Part shown: in pieces, positions 8,454 through 21,517 of the stretch
How positions within the stretch are numbered: position 1 is the stretch's first letter
Layout: each line of letters opens with the position of its first letter
Assembly (NCBI GenBank): GCA_018057825.1
Contig: JAGPCY010000003.1
Coordinates: forward strand, 58,070 to 122,069
Length of the DNA: 64,000 nucleotides
Direction of reading: 5' to 3'
From: Kofleriaceae bacterium
GTDB taxonomy: Bacteria; Myxococcota_A; Polyangia; Haliangiales; Haliangiaceae
Translations under genes and position numbers: made by a program
Notes under the pieces: model-generated
Database searches by the model: none
What the model was told of the DNA's origin: nothing
The model's input: the letters and a program-made list of their open reading frames with translations, nothing else

Positions 8454-11400
8454 ATGGCTGCGCTGCCACGTCCGCTCTACGCCACGGCCGCGATCCTGGC
8501 GGCGCTCGCGCTGGCCGGCTGCCTCGACGACCCCGCGGTGCGGTGCGCCGACGGCACGCTGTGCCCGAGCGGCACGACCTGCGCGGTGGTGGCGGGCGCG
8601 ACCCGGTGCACCACCGACGAGCAACGCCAGGCCTGCGCTGGCGCCGCGCCCGGCGCGCCGTGTGACCTGACCGGCGACGATGACGGCGTGTGCAACGCCG
8701 GCGTGTGCATCCGGCGCGGCTGCGGCGATGGCTTCCTGACGCTCGGCGAGCGCTGCGACGGCGCCGAGCTCGGCGGTGAGACCTGCGCCAGCCGCGGCTA
8801 CAACGGCGGCGCGCTCGGCTGCACCGCGAGCTGCGAGTTCGACACCAGCGCGTGCGAGGGCCGGTGCGGCGACGGCGTGGTCAGCGACGACGAGGACTGC
8901 GACCCCGGCGCTCCCGAGGCCGGCATCCCGCCCGACCTCGCCGGCCAGACCTGCGCGCTGGCCGGGTTCTACGTGCCCGATGGCCTCGGCTGCACCGCCG
9001 GCTGCCGGTTCGATACTCGCGGCTGCGGCGGCGGGCGGTGCGGCGACGGCGTGGTCGACGACGGCGACGGCGAGGAGTGCGATGGCGCGGCCGCTGGCGC
9101 CGCCGCCACCTGTCGCGACCTCGGGTTCTACGGCGACCAGGCGCTCGCTTGCACCGCCGCGTGTCGCTACGACCGGGTGGCGTGCCGCGACCAGGGCTTC
9201 TGCGGTGACGGCGCGCTCCAGGCCGGCGAGGTGTGCGACCCCGGCCTGCCGCTCGACGCCGACCACGACACCTGCGGCGACTTCGGCTTCTACAACACGA
9301 CGACGCCGATCCGCTGTGGCCCGATCTGCCAGTACGACGTCGGCGCGTGCGTCGGGCGGTGCGGCGACGGCGCGGTCGACACCGCGGCCGGCGAGGAGTG
9401 CGACGGCGACCCGCCAAGCGCGTGCGCGACCTTCGGCGGCACCGGCTACCAGGGCATCGCGAGCTGGTACGGCGGCGACGTGGTGTGCACGCCGAGCTGC
9501 CGGCTCGACGGCGCGGCCTGCACGACCGCCGGCTACTGCGGCGACCGTCGTCGCAACGGCGCCGAGGCCTGCGATGCCGGCCCGAGCGGCGGCGACAGCG
9601 ACGTCGCCGGCAACGACTTCGGCGGCCAGTCGTGCGGCACCGGCGCGCTGTTCGCCGACGGCCTGCCGCGCAACAGCGGCAACCTGCGCTGCACGCCGAG
9701 CTGCGCGATCGACACCCGGTTCTGCGCCGGCTACTGCGGCGATCGGATCATCAACGGCCGTGAGGCCTGCGACACCGACGAGTTCCCGGGCGACGCCACC
9801 TGCCAGAGCCTGGGCTGGCAGACCGGTCAGCTCCTGTGCCTCACCGACTGCCAGCAGATCTTCGTGCAGTGCGAAGATCGGTGCGGCGACGGCGTGGTCC
9901 AGGGCACCGAGGCCTGCGATGGCGCGACCCAGCGCGCGGCCGACGCGTCGTGCGACGAGGTCGGTCGCCACGGCGCCCTCGGTTGCACGTCGTCGTGTCA
10001 GCTCGCCACCGACGCCTGCGAGCGGACCCGCTGGTCGGCGATCGCGGTCGACGATCGACCGTCGCCCACGCCGGGCGCCGAGGCGGTGCGGGCGATGTGG
10101 AGCGGGCGCCGCCGCGACGTCTGGGCGGTGGTCGGTGACGAGTTCAACCGCCAGCTCCTGCACGGCGACGGGCGCCAGTGGATCGACGGCGGGCCCGGGC
10201 TGCGTCCAACCGCGTTGACCGGGCGGCGCGACGGCACGGTGTGGACCAACCACGACGCTCAGGTGGTGCAGCTCGACCCGTCGCCGACCAGCGTCCTCGA
10301 GCTGGTGCCGCCGCTCTTGGTCGGCGATCCCCTCGACGCCCCACCGGTGGCGCTGTGGGCCGACGAGTCCCGATTGTTCGCGGCCACCGCGACCCGGGTG
10401 TGGCGCTGGACCGGCGCGTCGTGGCTCACCGAGCGGACCGCGGTCGGCGACGAGCAGTTCGTCGCGCTCCAAGGCCTGCCCGGCGGCCAGGTCTACGCGC
10501 TGGCCGATCGCGCCTTCGGCGCCACGCTCCACGAGCGCAGCGCCGCGGGCGCGTGGACCTCGGCGCCGGTCGACGTCTTCGCCGAGACCTACCGCGCGCT
10601 GTGGGTCCACAGCCCGGCCTCGATCTGGGTCGCCGGCGAGGCGGGCGGCATGCCGGTGATCGGCCAACGCCGCCACGGCGGCTGGCACCCGCTGTTCATC
10701 AACTTCGATCCGGGCCAGCCGAGGCTCGACGGCGCCGCGGTCGGGATCGGCGGCGAGCCCGACGAGCTGTGGATCGCCGGCGGCGACGGCGACGACGGCT
10801 GGCTGATCACCTCCGACGGCCGCCTGGGCGGCGACGGCTTCACCCGCGTGCTGGGCTCGTTCCCGACCTTCACCGGCCTCACGGTCGCGCCGACCGGCGA
10901 GGCCTGGGCCTTCGGCGCCGGACGGCGCGCGGTCCACCGCGACGGGCCGGGCCTGGTGACGCCGAACCTGCCGGGCACCGACGTCGATCTGTCGACGATC
11001 CGCGGCCGCATGAGCCGCCTCCTGCCGGTGGCGGTCGCGGTGACGACGACCGACGTGTTCTTCGCCGGCGACGGCGCCGACGGCGTGATCCATCACCGGC
11101 CGGCGGCGGCGGTCGACGATCCCGGGCTAGCGCCGCCGACCCGCTGGGTCCATGAGCTGGTCGGGGAGCCGATCCGCGCGGTCGCCGCGCGCACCGACAG
11201 CGAGGTCTGGGCCTTCGGCCTCGGCGCGCCCTGGCGGTGGAACGGCGCGAGCTGGGGCCGCCCCGGCGGCGCCGCACCGTCCGGCTTCCGGACGTCGGCG
11301 ACGATCGCGGGCGTGCTCTACGTCGTCGACGACAACGACCAGCTCTGGCGCCACGCCGGCGCGACCTGGCAGGTGGTCGCCACCGTGCCGCCCGGCCTGG

Positions 11401-12284
11401 GCCTGGCGCTGGGCGGCACCGGGCCCAACGACCTGTGGGTCGGTGGCCTCGGCCTGGCGCGCTGGAACGGGGTCGCGTTCGAGGTCGAGGCCAACCCGTG
11501 GCTCGACGAGATCACCGGCATCTGGGCCGGCAGCCGCGACGACGTGTGGTTGGTCGGCCGACGGGGCCAGGACGGCGGGCTCGCGCATCGCGATCTCGAG
11601 TTCGGCGGCTTCCGCCGAGTCGCCGGGGCGGCGCCCGACCTGGCCCAGCCGCTGCGGGCGATCTGGGGCGCGGCGCCCGACGACCTCTGGGCGGTCGGCG
11701 ACGGCGGCGTGATCCTGCACTACGACGGGCTGCGGTGGGCGCCGGTGTCACCGACCGCCGGCGCGATCGGCGACGACCTGCGGGTGGTCGCCGGGCTCGA
11801 CGCCGAGCACGCCTGGATCTGGGGCGAGAGCGGCGCGCTGTTCCGGTTGCGCGCGGCCCTACCGCCGATCGACGCGCCGCCGTGCGCCGACGCGCAGCCG
11901 CTGTACTGCGCGGGGCTCGACGGTGGCCCGGGGCTGGAGGCGATGTTGCCGGTCAGCGGCACGATCCCGCTCGGCGGCACCGTGCTGTATCGGGTCGAGC
12001 CGGCCCACGACGTCTCGATCTTCGTGCGCCTGGTGACCGCCGCGGCCAACGAGCTGGCGGTCGCGGTGGTGGCCCCGCCACCCGGCGGCACCTGCACCAG
12101 CGCGCTGGTCGTCGCGAGCCGCACCGTGACCGCCTCGGTCCTCGAGGTGCCGCTCCAAGGCCCGACCCTGCCGCAGCTCGAGGTCGACGGCCGCCGGCCG
12201 TTCTACGTGCGGGTACGAGCGCCAGGTGCGACCGCGCCGCTGGGATTCGAGCTGACGCTGCAGTGCGGGGACACGACGTTCTGA
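8454..12284 (+). CDS. Large Cys-rich repeat lipoprotein with C-terminal beta-propeller
   Basis: 1276 residues. A lipoprotein signal ends in LAGC (Cys 23). Eight CGDG/CGDR units follow, starting near bases 8719, 8864, 9039, 9199, 9358, 9535, 9736 and 9880. These are the Myxococcus-type Cys-rich repeat (DUF4215-like, CGDG ... E.CD ... C) and are probably disulfide-bonded. From about residue 530 to 1160 there are repeating W-containing blades (e.g. GRRRDVWAVV, GPNDLWVGG, AAPDDLWAVG) typical of a beta-propeller. A C-terminal beta domain of about 100 residues carries two more Cys. It is expected on the cell surface, perhaps in binding; no catalytic motif is seen. Confidence 0.9.
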   Translation: MAALPRPLYATAAILAALALAGCLDDPAVRCADGTLCPSGTTCAVVAGATRCTTDEQRQACAGAAPGAPCDLTGDDDGVCNAGVCIRRGCGDGFLTLGERCDGAELGGETCASRGYNGGALGCTASCEFDTSACEGRCGDGVVSDDEDCDPGAPEAGIPPDLAGQTCALAGFYVPDGLGCTAGCRFDTRGCGGGRCGDGVVDDGDGEECDGAAAGAAATCRDLGFYGDQALACTAACRYDRVACRDQGFCGDGALQAGEVCDPGLPLDADHDTCGDFGFYNTTTPIRCGPICQYDVGACVGRCGDGAVDTAAGEECDGDPPSACATFGGTGYQGIASWYGGDVVCTPSCRLDGAACTTAGYCGDRRRNGAEACDAGPSGGDSDVAGNDFGGQSCGTGALFADGLPRNSGNLRCTPSCAIDTRFCAGYCGDRIINGREACDTDEFPGDATCQSLGWQTGQLLCLTDCQQIFVQCEDRCGDGVVQGTEACDGATQRAADASCDEVGRHGALGCTSSCQLATDACERTRWSAIAVDDRPSPTPGAEAVRAMWSGRRRDVWAVVGDEFNRQLLHGDGRQWIDGGPGLRPTALTGRRDGTVWTNHDAQVVQLDPSPTSVLELVPPLLVGDPLDAPPVALWADESRLFAATATRVWRWTGASWLTERTAVGDEQFVALQGLPGGQVYALADRAFGATLHERSAAGAWTSAPVDVFAETYRALWVHSPASIWVAGEAGGMPVIGQRRHGGWHPLFINFDPGQPRLDGAAVGIGGEPDELWIAGGDGDDGWLITSDGRLGGDGFTRVLGSFPTFTGLTVAPTGEAWAFGAGRRAVHRDGPGLVTPNLPGTDVDLSTIRGRMSRLLPVAVAVTTTDVFFAGDGADGVIHHRPAAAVDDPGLAPPTRWVHELVGEPIRAVAARTDSEVWAFGLGAPWRWNGASWGRPGGAAPSGFRTSATIAGVLYVVDDNDQLWRHAGATWQVVATVPPGLGLALGGTGPNDLWVGGLGLARWNGVAFEVEANPWLDEITGIWAGSRDDVWLVGRRGQDGGLAHRDLEFGGFRRVAGAAPDLAQPLRAIWGAAPDDLWAVGDGGVILHYDGLRWAPVSPTAGAIGDDLRVVAGLDAEHAWIWGESGALFRLRAALPPIDAPPCADAQPLYCAGLDGGPGLEAMLPVSGTIPLGGTVLYRVEPAHDVSIFVRLVTAAANELAVAVVAPPPGGTCTSALVVASRTVTASVLEVPLQGPTLPQLEVDGRRPFYVRVRAPGATAPLGFELTLQCGDTTF

Positions 12285-12287
12285 GCG

Positions 12288-12535
<248 letters not shown>

Positions 12536-12536
12536 G

Positions 12537-13529
12537 TCAGAGGGCGCCGCCGACGCCGACCAGCGCGCCGCCGGCGGTGGGCGTGACCGCGACCGACAAC
12601 GCGCGCGGCTCGAGGGCAGCGTAGGGCCGGTTGAGGATCACCATGACCACGCCGGCGACCACCGCGGCGCCGCCGACCGCGACCGCGCCGATGCCGAGGG
12701 TATTGCGGAGCTGGGCGCGATCGAGGAGGTCCGCGGTGCCGACCGGCAGGGCGTCGGGCTCGCAGGCGAGCTCGCCACACTCGCGGGCCAGCGCGGCCTG
12801 GTAGTCGTCGCGCAGCCCGCGCGCCGACAAGAGCAACGCGGCGCCGACGCCCGCCACCGCCGCGCCGCCGCCGGTGATCGCCCACGGCTTCCAGGTCGCC
12901 CAGCGCGTGCGGGTCACGGTGACGTCGGCCAGCGGGGTCAGGCGCAGGGCGATCGCCGGGTTGTCGCCGGCGACCAGGGTCTCGCGGCGATTGACCGCCA
13001 GGAGGCCCTCGCCCTCGGCCGACACGGTGTGCGCGCCGGCCCGGACCCGCGCCCGGTGTTCGCCCGGACAGGTGATGGCGGCGATCCCGTCGACGGCGAC
13101 CGTGACCCCGGCCTGGCTGCAGGTCACGACCAGGGTCGCGAGCTGCTGGGCGAGCAGGCGCTGGTAGGTCGAGGCGTCAGCGAAGACCTCGGGGCCCAGC
13201 GGCGTCGCGCCGTAGGCCAGCGCCCGCGTGAGGTTGTCCTCGGCCTCGAGGGGACGATCGAGGTTGACCAGCGCCCGCACCATGTTGAAGCGGATCGCCG
13301 GGTGATCCCAGGCCGCGAGCGCCGCCTCGTACTTGGCCAGGGCCTCGCGAAACAGGTTCTGGATGAACAGGGCGTTGCCATCCTCGAGGAGCGCCTGGGC
13401 GGTGGCCCGGGCCTCGGCGCTGACCCCCTTGCCCCATGGGGTGTCGTCGTCGGCCGGCGGCTCGGCCGGCTGCGCCACCGCGGGGACGGCGAGGGCCGCG
13501 AGCGCGACGAGGGCGATGGCGCGACGCAC
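12537..13529 (-). CDS. Exported TPR/PEGA-like membrane protein
   Basis: 330 residues with an N-terminal signal peptide (MRRAIALVALAALAVPAVAQ). Residues 40-115 look like two TPR-like helical pairs (AQALLEDGNALF, FREALAKYEAALA). Residues 128-195 resemble a PEGA-type beta domain (VTVAVDGI, GEHRARVRAGAHTVSAEGEG). Two hydrophobic segments follow (about 219-236 and 281-301). This architecture is common in myxobacterial envelope proteins, often beside kinases; the divergent neighbour at 13580 is such a kinase. Specific function unknown. Confidence 0.8.
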   Translation of the reverse strand: MRRAIALVALAALAVPAVAQPAEPPADDDTPWGKGVSAEARATAQALLEDGNALFIQNLFREALAKYEAALAAWDHPAIRFNMVRALVNLDRPLEAEDNLTRALAYGATPLGPEVFADASTYQRLLAQQLATLVVTCSQAGVTVAVDGIAAITCPGEHRARVRAGAHTVSAEGEGLLAVNRRETLVAGDNPAIALRLTPLADVTVTRTRWATWKPWAITGGGAAVAGVGAALLLSARGLRDDYQAALARECGELACEPDALPVGTADLLDRAQLRNTLGIGAVAVGGAAVVAGVVMVILNRPYAALEPRALSVAVTPTAGGALVGVGGAL

Positions 13530-13579
13530 GATGCGCAGATCATATCCGCCGCCCGGGCGACCGCGCTACTCTGGGCGCG

Positions 13580-16390
<2,811 letters not shown>

Positions 16391-16470
16391 TTCGGGCCCC
16401 GCGGTCGATCGTGACCGCCGGTTGGCAGTCGATCCGTGAAACCGCACAGGGTCGCGGACGACACACCCGC

Positions 16471-16745
16471 GAGACTGAGGGCGAGGCCGAGCCCGAGGGC
16501 GAGTCCGAGGCCGAACCCGAACCCGAACCCGAACCCGAACCCGAACCGAGTCCGAGGCCGAGTCCGAGGCCGAGGCCGAGGCCGAGGCCGAGTCCGAGGC
16601 CGAGTCCGAGTCCGAGTCGGGGGCCGAGTCCGAGTCCGAGTCCGAGTCCGAGTCGGGGGCCGAGTCCGAGTCCGAGTCCGAGTCCGAGGCCGACGCCGAG
16701 TCCGAGTCCGAGGCCGACGCCGAGTCCGAGTCCGAGTCGGGGGGC
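16471..16745. repeat. Hexamer tract 3 (GAGTCC/GAACCC)n
   Basis: A variant tract. It starts with GAACCC units and continues with GAGTCC and GAGGCC, interrupted by GGGG steps. It lies between the convergent genes ending at 16390 (+) and 16802 (-) and fills most of this 411-base gap. The rest of the gap is the hairpin at 16758-16779. Confidence 0.92.
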
Positions 16746-16757
16746 CGAAAATGCGAG

Positions 16758-16779
16758 CGGCGCCCACCAGGGGGCGCCG
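16758..16779 (-). terminator. Candidate intrinsic terminator of the YXWXXGXW lipoprotein gene
   Basis: Perfect 8-base inverted repeat CGGCGCCC / GGGCGCCG with a six-base loop, 22 bases downstream of the stop at 16802. On the minus strand it is followed by CTCGCATTTTCGG, which contains a short T run. Confidence 0.5.
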
Positions 16780-16801
16780 ACTCGACTCGCTCACCGAGGA
16801 G

Positions 16802-18010
16802 CTAGCGGATCCGCGGGGGAGCCTTGGGGGCCGGGGCCTTGGGGGCCGGCTGCGACGGCGGAGGCGACGGCTGGGCGCGCGGAGCCGGGGCCGGCTGGGC
16901 CTTCGGCGGCGGCTGCACCGGGCGACCCTGGGGCCGGACCGGGACCGTGATCGGGTTCGCCCGCGGACCCGGCAGGGTCGGGCGCGGCGGCGGAGCGGCC
17001 GGCGGCGGCGGCGGGGCCGGAGGCGCCGGCGGGATCACGCTCGGGCCCGGCTGGACGCGGACCGGCGGCGGGGCCGGCGGGCGCGGGGTCGGCTGGATCG
17101 GGCTCGGGCCAGGCTGCACCACGACCGGCGGGCGCGGCTGCAGCGGCGACGGGGTCGGCTGCACCGGGACCGGGCGGACCGGGGTCGGACGGATCGGCGT
17201 CGGGGCCGGCTGGACCACGACCGGCGGGCGCGGCTGAATCGGGCTCGGTCCGGGCTGCACCACGACCGGCGGGCGCGGCTGCACGACCGGCGGGCTCGGG
17301 GGCGGCACGTCGGGCCGCGGGTTGGGCTGGAAGACCGGCGGCTGCGGCTGGACCACCGGCGGCACGTTGGTGGTCGGCGGCACGTAGACCGGCGGCTGCG
17401 GCCGCGGCGGCTGCGGCTGGATCACCGGCGGGCGCGGCTGCGGATAGGGCTGGGGATACGGCTGCGGCTGGACCACCGGCGGCACGCCCGGCTGCGGGTA
17501 CGGGTGGGTCGGGTTGGGCCGGTTGATGATCGGCGGGCGGGTGACGGTCGGCGGGCGACCCTGGCCGCGGTGGTCCTGGACTTGGGCCCGCGGCGGCAGC
17601 CGATCGGGGGTGGTCCAGTAGCCCGGGTAGTAGACGTGCTGGTTGTTCGAGTAGTCGTAGTACGGCTGCACGTAGTAGTAGCCGGACTGCTCGCGGACCC
17701 AGCGGCCCGACACCCAGACCCACTCGTAGCTGTTCCAGTGCCAGTACCCGTCGATCCAGACGTGGCCATAGCCCGGGGACTGGGTCATCACCTCGTAGAG
17801 GGCCTGGGGCGGGGCCATCGGGGCGTAGGAGACCGAGGGCTCACCCACGTAGATGCCGCCGGACGCGTAGACCGTGCCGTTGCTCGAGTAGCCGGTGCTC
17901 GAGTAACCGTAACCCGCGTTCACGGGTTGTGCGTCGCGGACGACACACGCCTGGGCCGAGAACCCGAGGGCGGCGAGACCGATCCACTTCGCGAGGCGGG
18001 GCATCTTCAT
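16802..18010 (-). CDS. YXWXXGXW-repeat lipoprotein with Pro-rich tail
   Basis: 402 residues. ATG at 18010 is chosen because GGAGG sits five bases upstream; an in-frame ATG at 18088 lies before the likely promoter. The signal peptide ends near FSAQAC. Residues about 80-125 hold WIDGYWHWNSYEWVWVSGRW, two copies of the YxWxxGxW motif, followed by Tyr-rich stretches. From about residue 150 to the end the protein is Pro-rich low complexity, dominated by PPVVxQPxP repeats. Members of this family are small exported proteins in delta-proteobacteria and others; the molecular role is unknown. It probably sits on the envelope with the Pro-rich tail extended. Confidence 0.82.
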   Translation of the reverse strand: MKMPRLAKWIGLAALGFSAQACVVRDAQPVNAGYGYSSTGYSSNGTVYASGGIYVGEPSVSYAPMAPPQALYEVMTQSPGYGHVWIDGYWHWNSYEWVWVSGRWVREQSGYYYVQPYYDYSNNQHVYYPGYWTTPDRLPPRAQVQDHRGQGRPPTVTRPPIINRPNPTHPYPQPGVPPVVQPQPYPQPYPQPRPPVIQPQPPRPQPPVYVPPTTNVPPVVQPQPPVFQPNPRPDVPPPSPPVVQPRPPVVVQPGPSPIQPRPPVVVQPAPTPIRPTPVRPVPVQPTPSPLQPRPPVVVQPGPSPIQPTPRPPAPPPVRVQPGPSVIPPAPPAPPPPPAAPPPRPTLPGPRANPITVPVRPQGRPVQPPPKAQPAPAPRAQPSPPPSQPAPKAPAPKAPPRIR

Positions 18011-18068
18011 AAATCCTCCAGGGACATAGGCTTCGACGGTTGAGGCCGGCGAAGGATTCAAACTGTAG

Positions 18069-18097
18069 TTGACGCTGCTCTCCGTCACAAGTACACA
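18069..18097 (+). promoter_or_regulatory. Candidate sigma70-type promoter of trpS, giving a near-leaderless mRNA
   Basis: TTGACG at 18069-18074 and TACACA at 18092-18097 are separated by 17 bases. The ATG of trpS is at 18107, so transcription would begin about three bases before the start codon. No Shine-Dalgarno sequence precedes that ATG. Confidence 0.45.
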
Positions 18098-18106
18098 GAA
18101 CCCCGC

Positions 18107-19096
18107 ATGAAAACGGTCTTCTCGGGGATCCAGCCGTCGGGGGAGCTACACGTCGGGAACTACATTGGGGCGATTCGCAACTGGGTACAGCTCCAGGAGA
18201 TGCAAGGCCAATACCACTGCGTGTTCTGCGTGGTGGACTATCACGCGATCACCCAGGACTACGCCCCCAAGGAGATGCCGAAGCGGGTCCTGGACATGGC
18301 CACCGACATCCTGGCCCTGGGCGTGGACCCGGACAAGGCCCTCTTGTTCGTGCAGTCGATGGTCCCGGAGCACACCGAGCTGTGTTGGATCTTCAACGCC
18401 GTCACCGGCCACGGCGACCTCGAGCGGATGACCCAGTTCAAGGACAAGGCCGCCAACCAGCCCGACAACGTCAACGCGGCGCTGTTCGAGTACCCGGTGC
18501 TCCAGGCCGCCGACATCCTCCTGTACAAGGCCGAGCTGGTACCGGTGGGCCAGGATCAGGTGCAGCACATCGAGCTGGCCCGGCGGATCGCGCGGTCGTT
18601 CAACCACCGCTGGGGCAAGGTCTTCCCCGAGTGCGAGCCGAAGCTCACGACCACGCCCAAGCTGCTCGGTCTCGACGGCCAGCAGAAGATGTCGAAGTCC
18701 CTCGGCAACCACATCCCGCTGTCGGCGATCGAGGAGAAGCCCCTGCGCAAGCTGCTCGGCCGGGCGGTCACCGACGTCAAGCGCGTCGAGCGCACCGACC
18801 CGGGCGATCCCGACGTGTGCAACGTCTTCTCGATGCACGGCATGTTCTCGACCGAGGACGACCGCGCCTGGGTCCGCGAGGGCTGCACCACCGCCGGCAT
18901 CGGCTGCGTCGACTGCAAGGGCCGGCTGGCCCAGCGCATGCTCGAGCACTTCGCGCCGTACCGCGAGCGCCGGGCCGAGCTGGTGGCCCACCCCGAGCGG
19001 GTCAAGGACGCGCTCTACGCCGGGGCCGAGAAGGCGCGCGCGATCGCCCGTCGGACCATGGACGAGGTCCGCCACAAGCTCGGGCTGTGGCGGTGA
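18107..19096 (+). CDS. trpS: Tryptophanyl-tRNA synthetase
   Basis: 329 residues, standard for bacterial TrpRS. It charges tRNA-Trp with tryptophan in an ATP-dependent cytoplasmic reaction. The N-terminal SGIQPSGELHVGNYIGA contains the HIGH-type motif (HVGN), and QKMSKSLGN near residue 194 is the KMSKS loop. VGQDQVQHIELARRIA is the typical class I stretch between them. The start codon has no recognisable ribosome binding site. A small anchored protein gene starts 10 bases downstream and may be co-transcribed. Confidence 0.97.
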   Translation: MKTVFSGIQPSGELHVGNYIGAIRNWVQLQEMQGQYHCVFCVVDYHAITQDYAPKEMPKRVLDMATDILALGVDPDKALLFVQSMVPEHTELCWIFNAVTGHGDLERMTQFKDKAANQPDNVNAALFEYPVLQAADILLYKAELVPVGQDQVQHIELARRIARSFNHRWGKVFPECEPKLTTTPKLLGLDGQQKMSKSLGNHIPLSAIEEKPLRKLLGRAVTDVKRVERTDPGDPDVCNVFSMHGMFSTEDDRAWVREGCTTAGIGCVDCKGRLAQRMLEHFAPYRERRAELVAHPERVKDALYAGAEKARAIARRTMDEVRHKLGLWR

Positions 19097-19106
19097 GCGA
19101 GGCGCG

Positions 19107-19568
19107 ATGGCCCTGGCGCTGACCTCGCGCTCGCGCGCGATCGCGGCCGCCGCCACCGCGGTCGCGGCGATCGCCCTGGCCGCGACGATGCTCGGGCGCG
19201 GCTGCAACGTCGCGTCGCCCGGCCCCGACGCCGCGGTCCGCGGCCTGCTCCAGGCCGCGCGCACCGGCGACCGCAAGGCGGTGTGGCGGCTGTTGTCTCC
19301 GGACACCCAGCACGCCCTCGAGGCGCGCGCCCGGGCGGCCACCGATCTGGTCGGCTCGAGCACGCGCTACACCGCGCTCGATCTGATCAGCGTCGGGGGC
19401 TCCGACGCGGTGCCGCCGCCGACCGAGGTCCGGGTGCTGTCGCGCACCGGCGATCGCGCGGTGGTCGAGGTCGGCGGCCCGAGCGGTCGGTCGCAGCTCG
19501 ACCTGGTGCGCATCGACGGCCGCTGGAAGATCGACCTGGCGGCGTACTACGCGCCCGCCGGTCGCTGA
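19107..19568 (+). CDS. Small membrane-anchored protein, NTF2/DUF4878-like
   Basis: 153 residues. An N-terminal hydrophobic segment (about 8-30) reads as an uncleaved anchor or a signal with a late Cys (RGCN). The rest (AVRGLLQAARTGDRKAVWRLLSP ... VEVGGPSGRSQLDLVRIDGRWKIDL) follows the cone-shaped NTF2-like pattern of exported DUF4878-type proteins: a helix pair, then beta strands ending with a W-K-I-D motif. No catalytic residues are evident. It lies between trpS and recQ on the same strand. Confidence 0.75.
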   Translation: MALALTSRSRAIAAAATAVAAIALAATMLGRGCNVASPGPDAAVRGLLQAARTGDRKAVWRLLSPDTQHALEARARAATDLVGSSTRYTALDLISVGGSDAVPPPTEVRVLSRTGDRAVVEVGGPSGRSQLDLVRIDGRWKIDLAAYYAPAGR

Positions 19569-19636
19569 GCCGGCGCGGCCGGGTTGCGCACCGACGAGCC
19601 AACGTCACAACCGCCTGCTAGCGTGCGCCGATCGTG

Positions 19637-21503
<1,867 letters not shown>

Positions 21504-21517
<14 letters not shown>

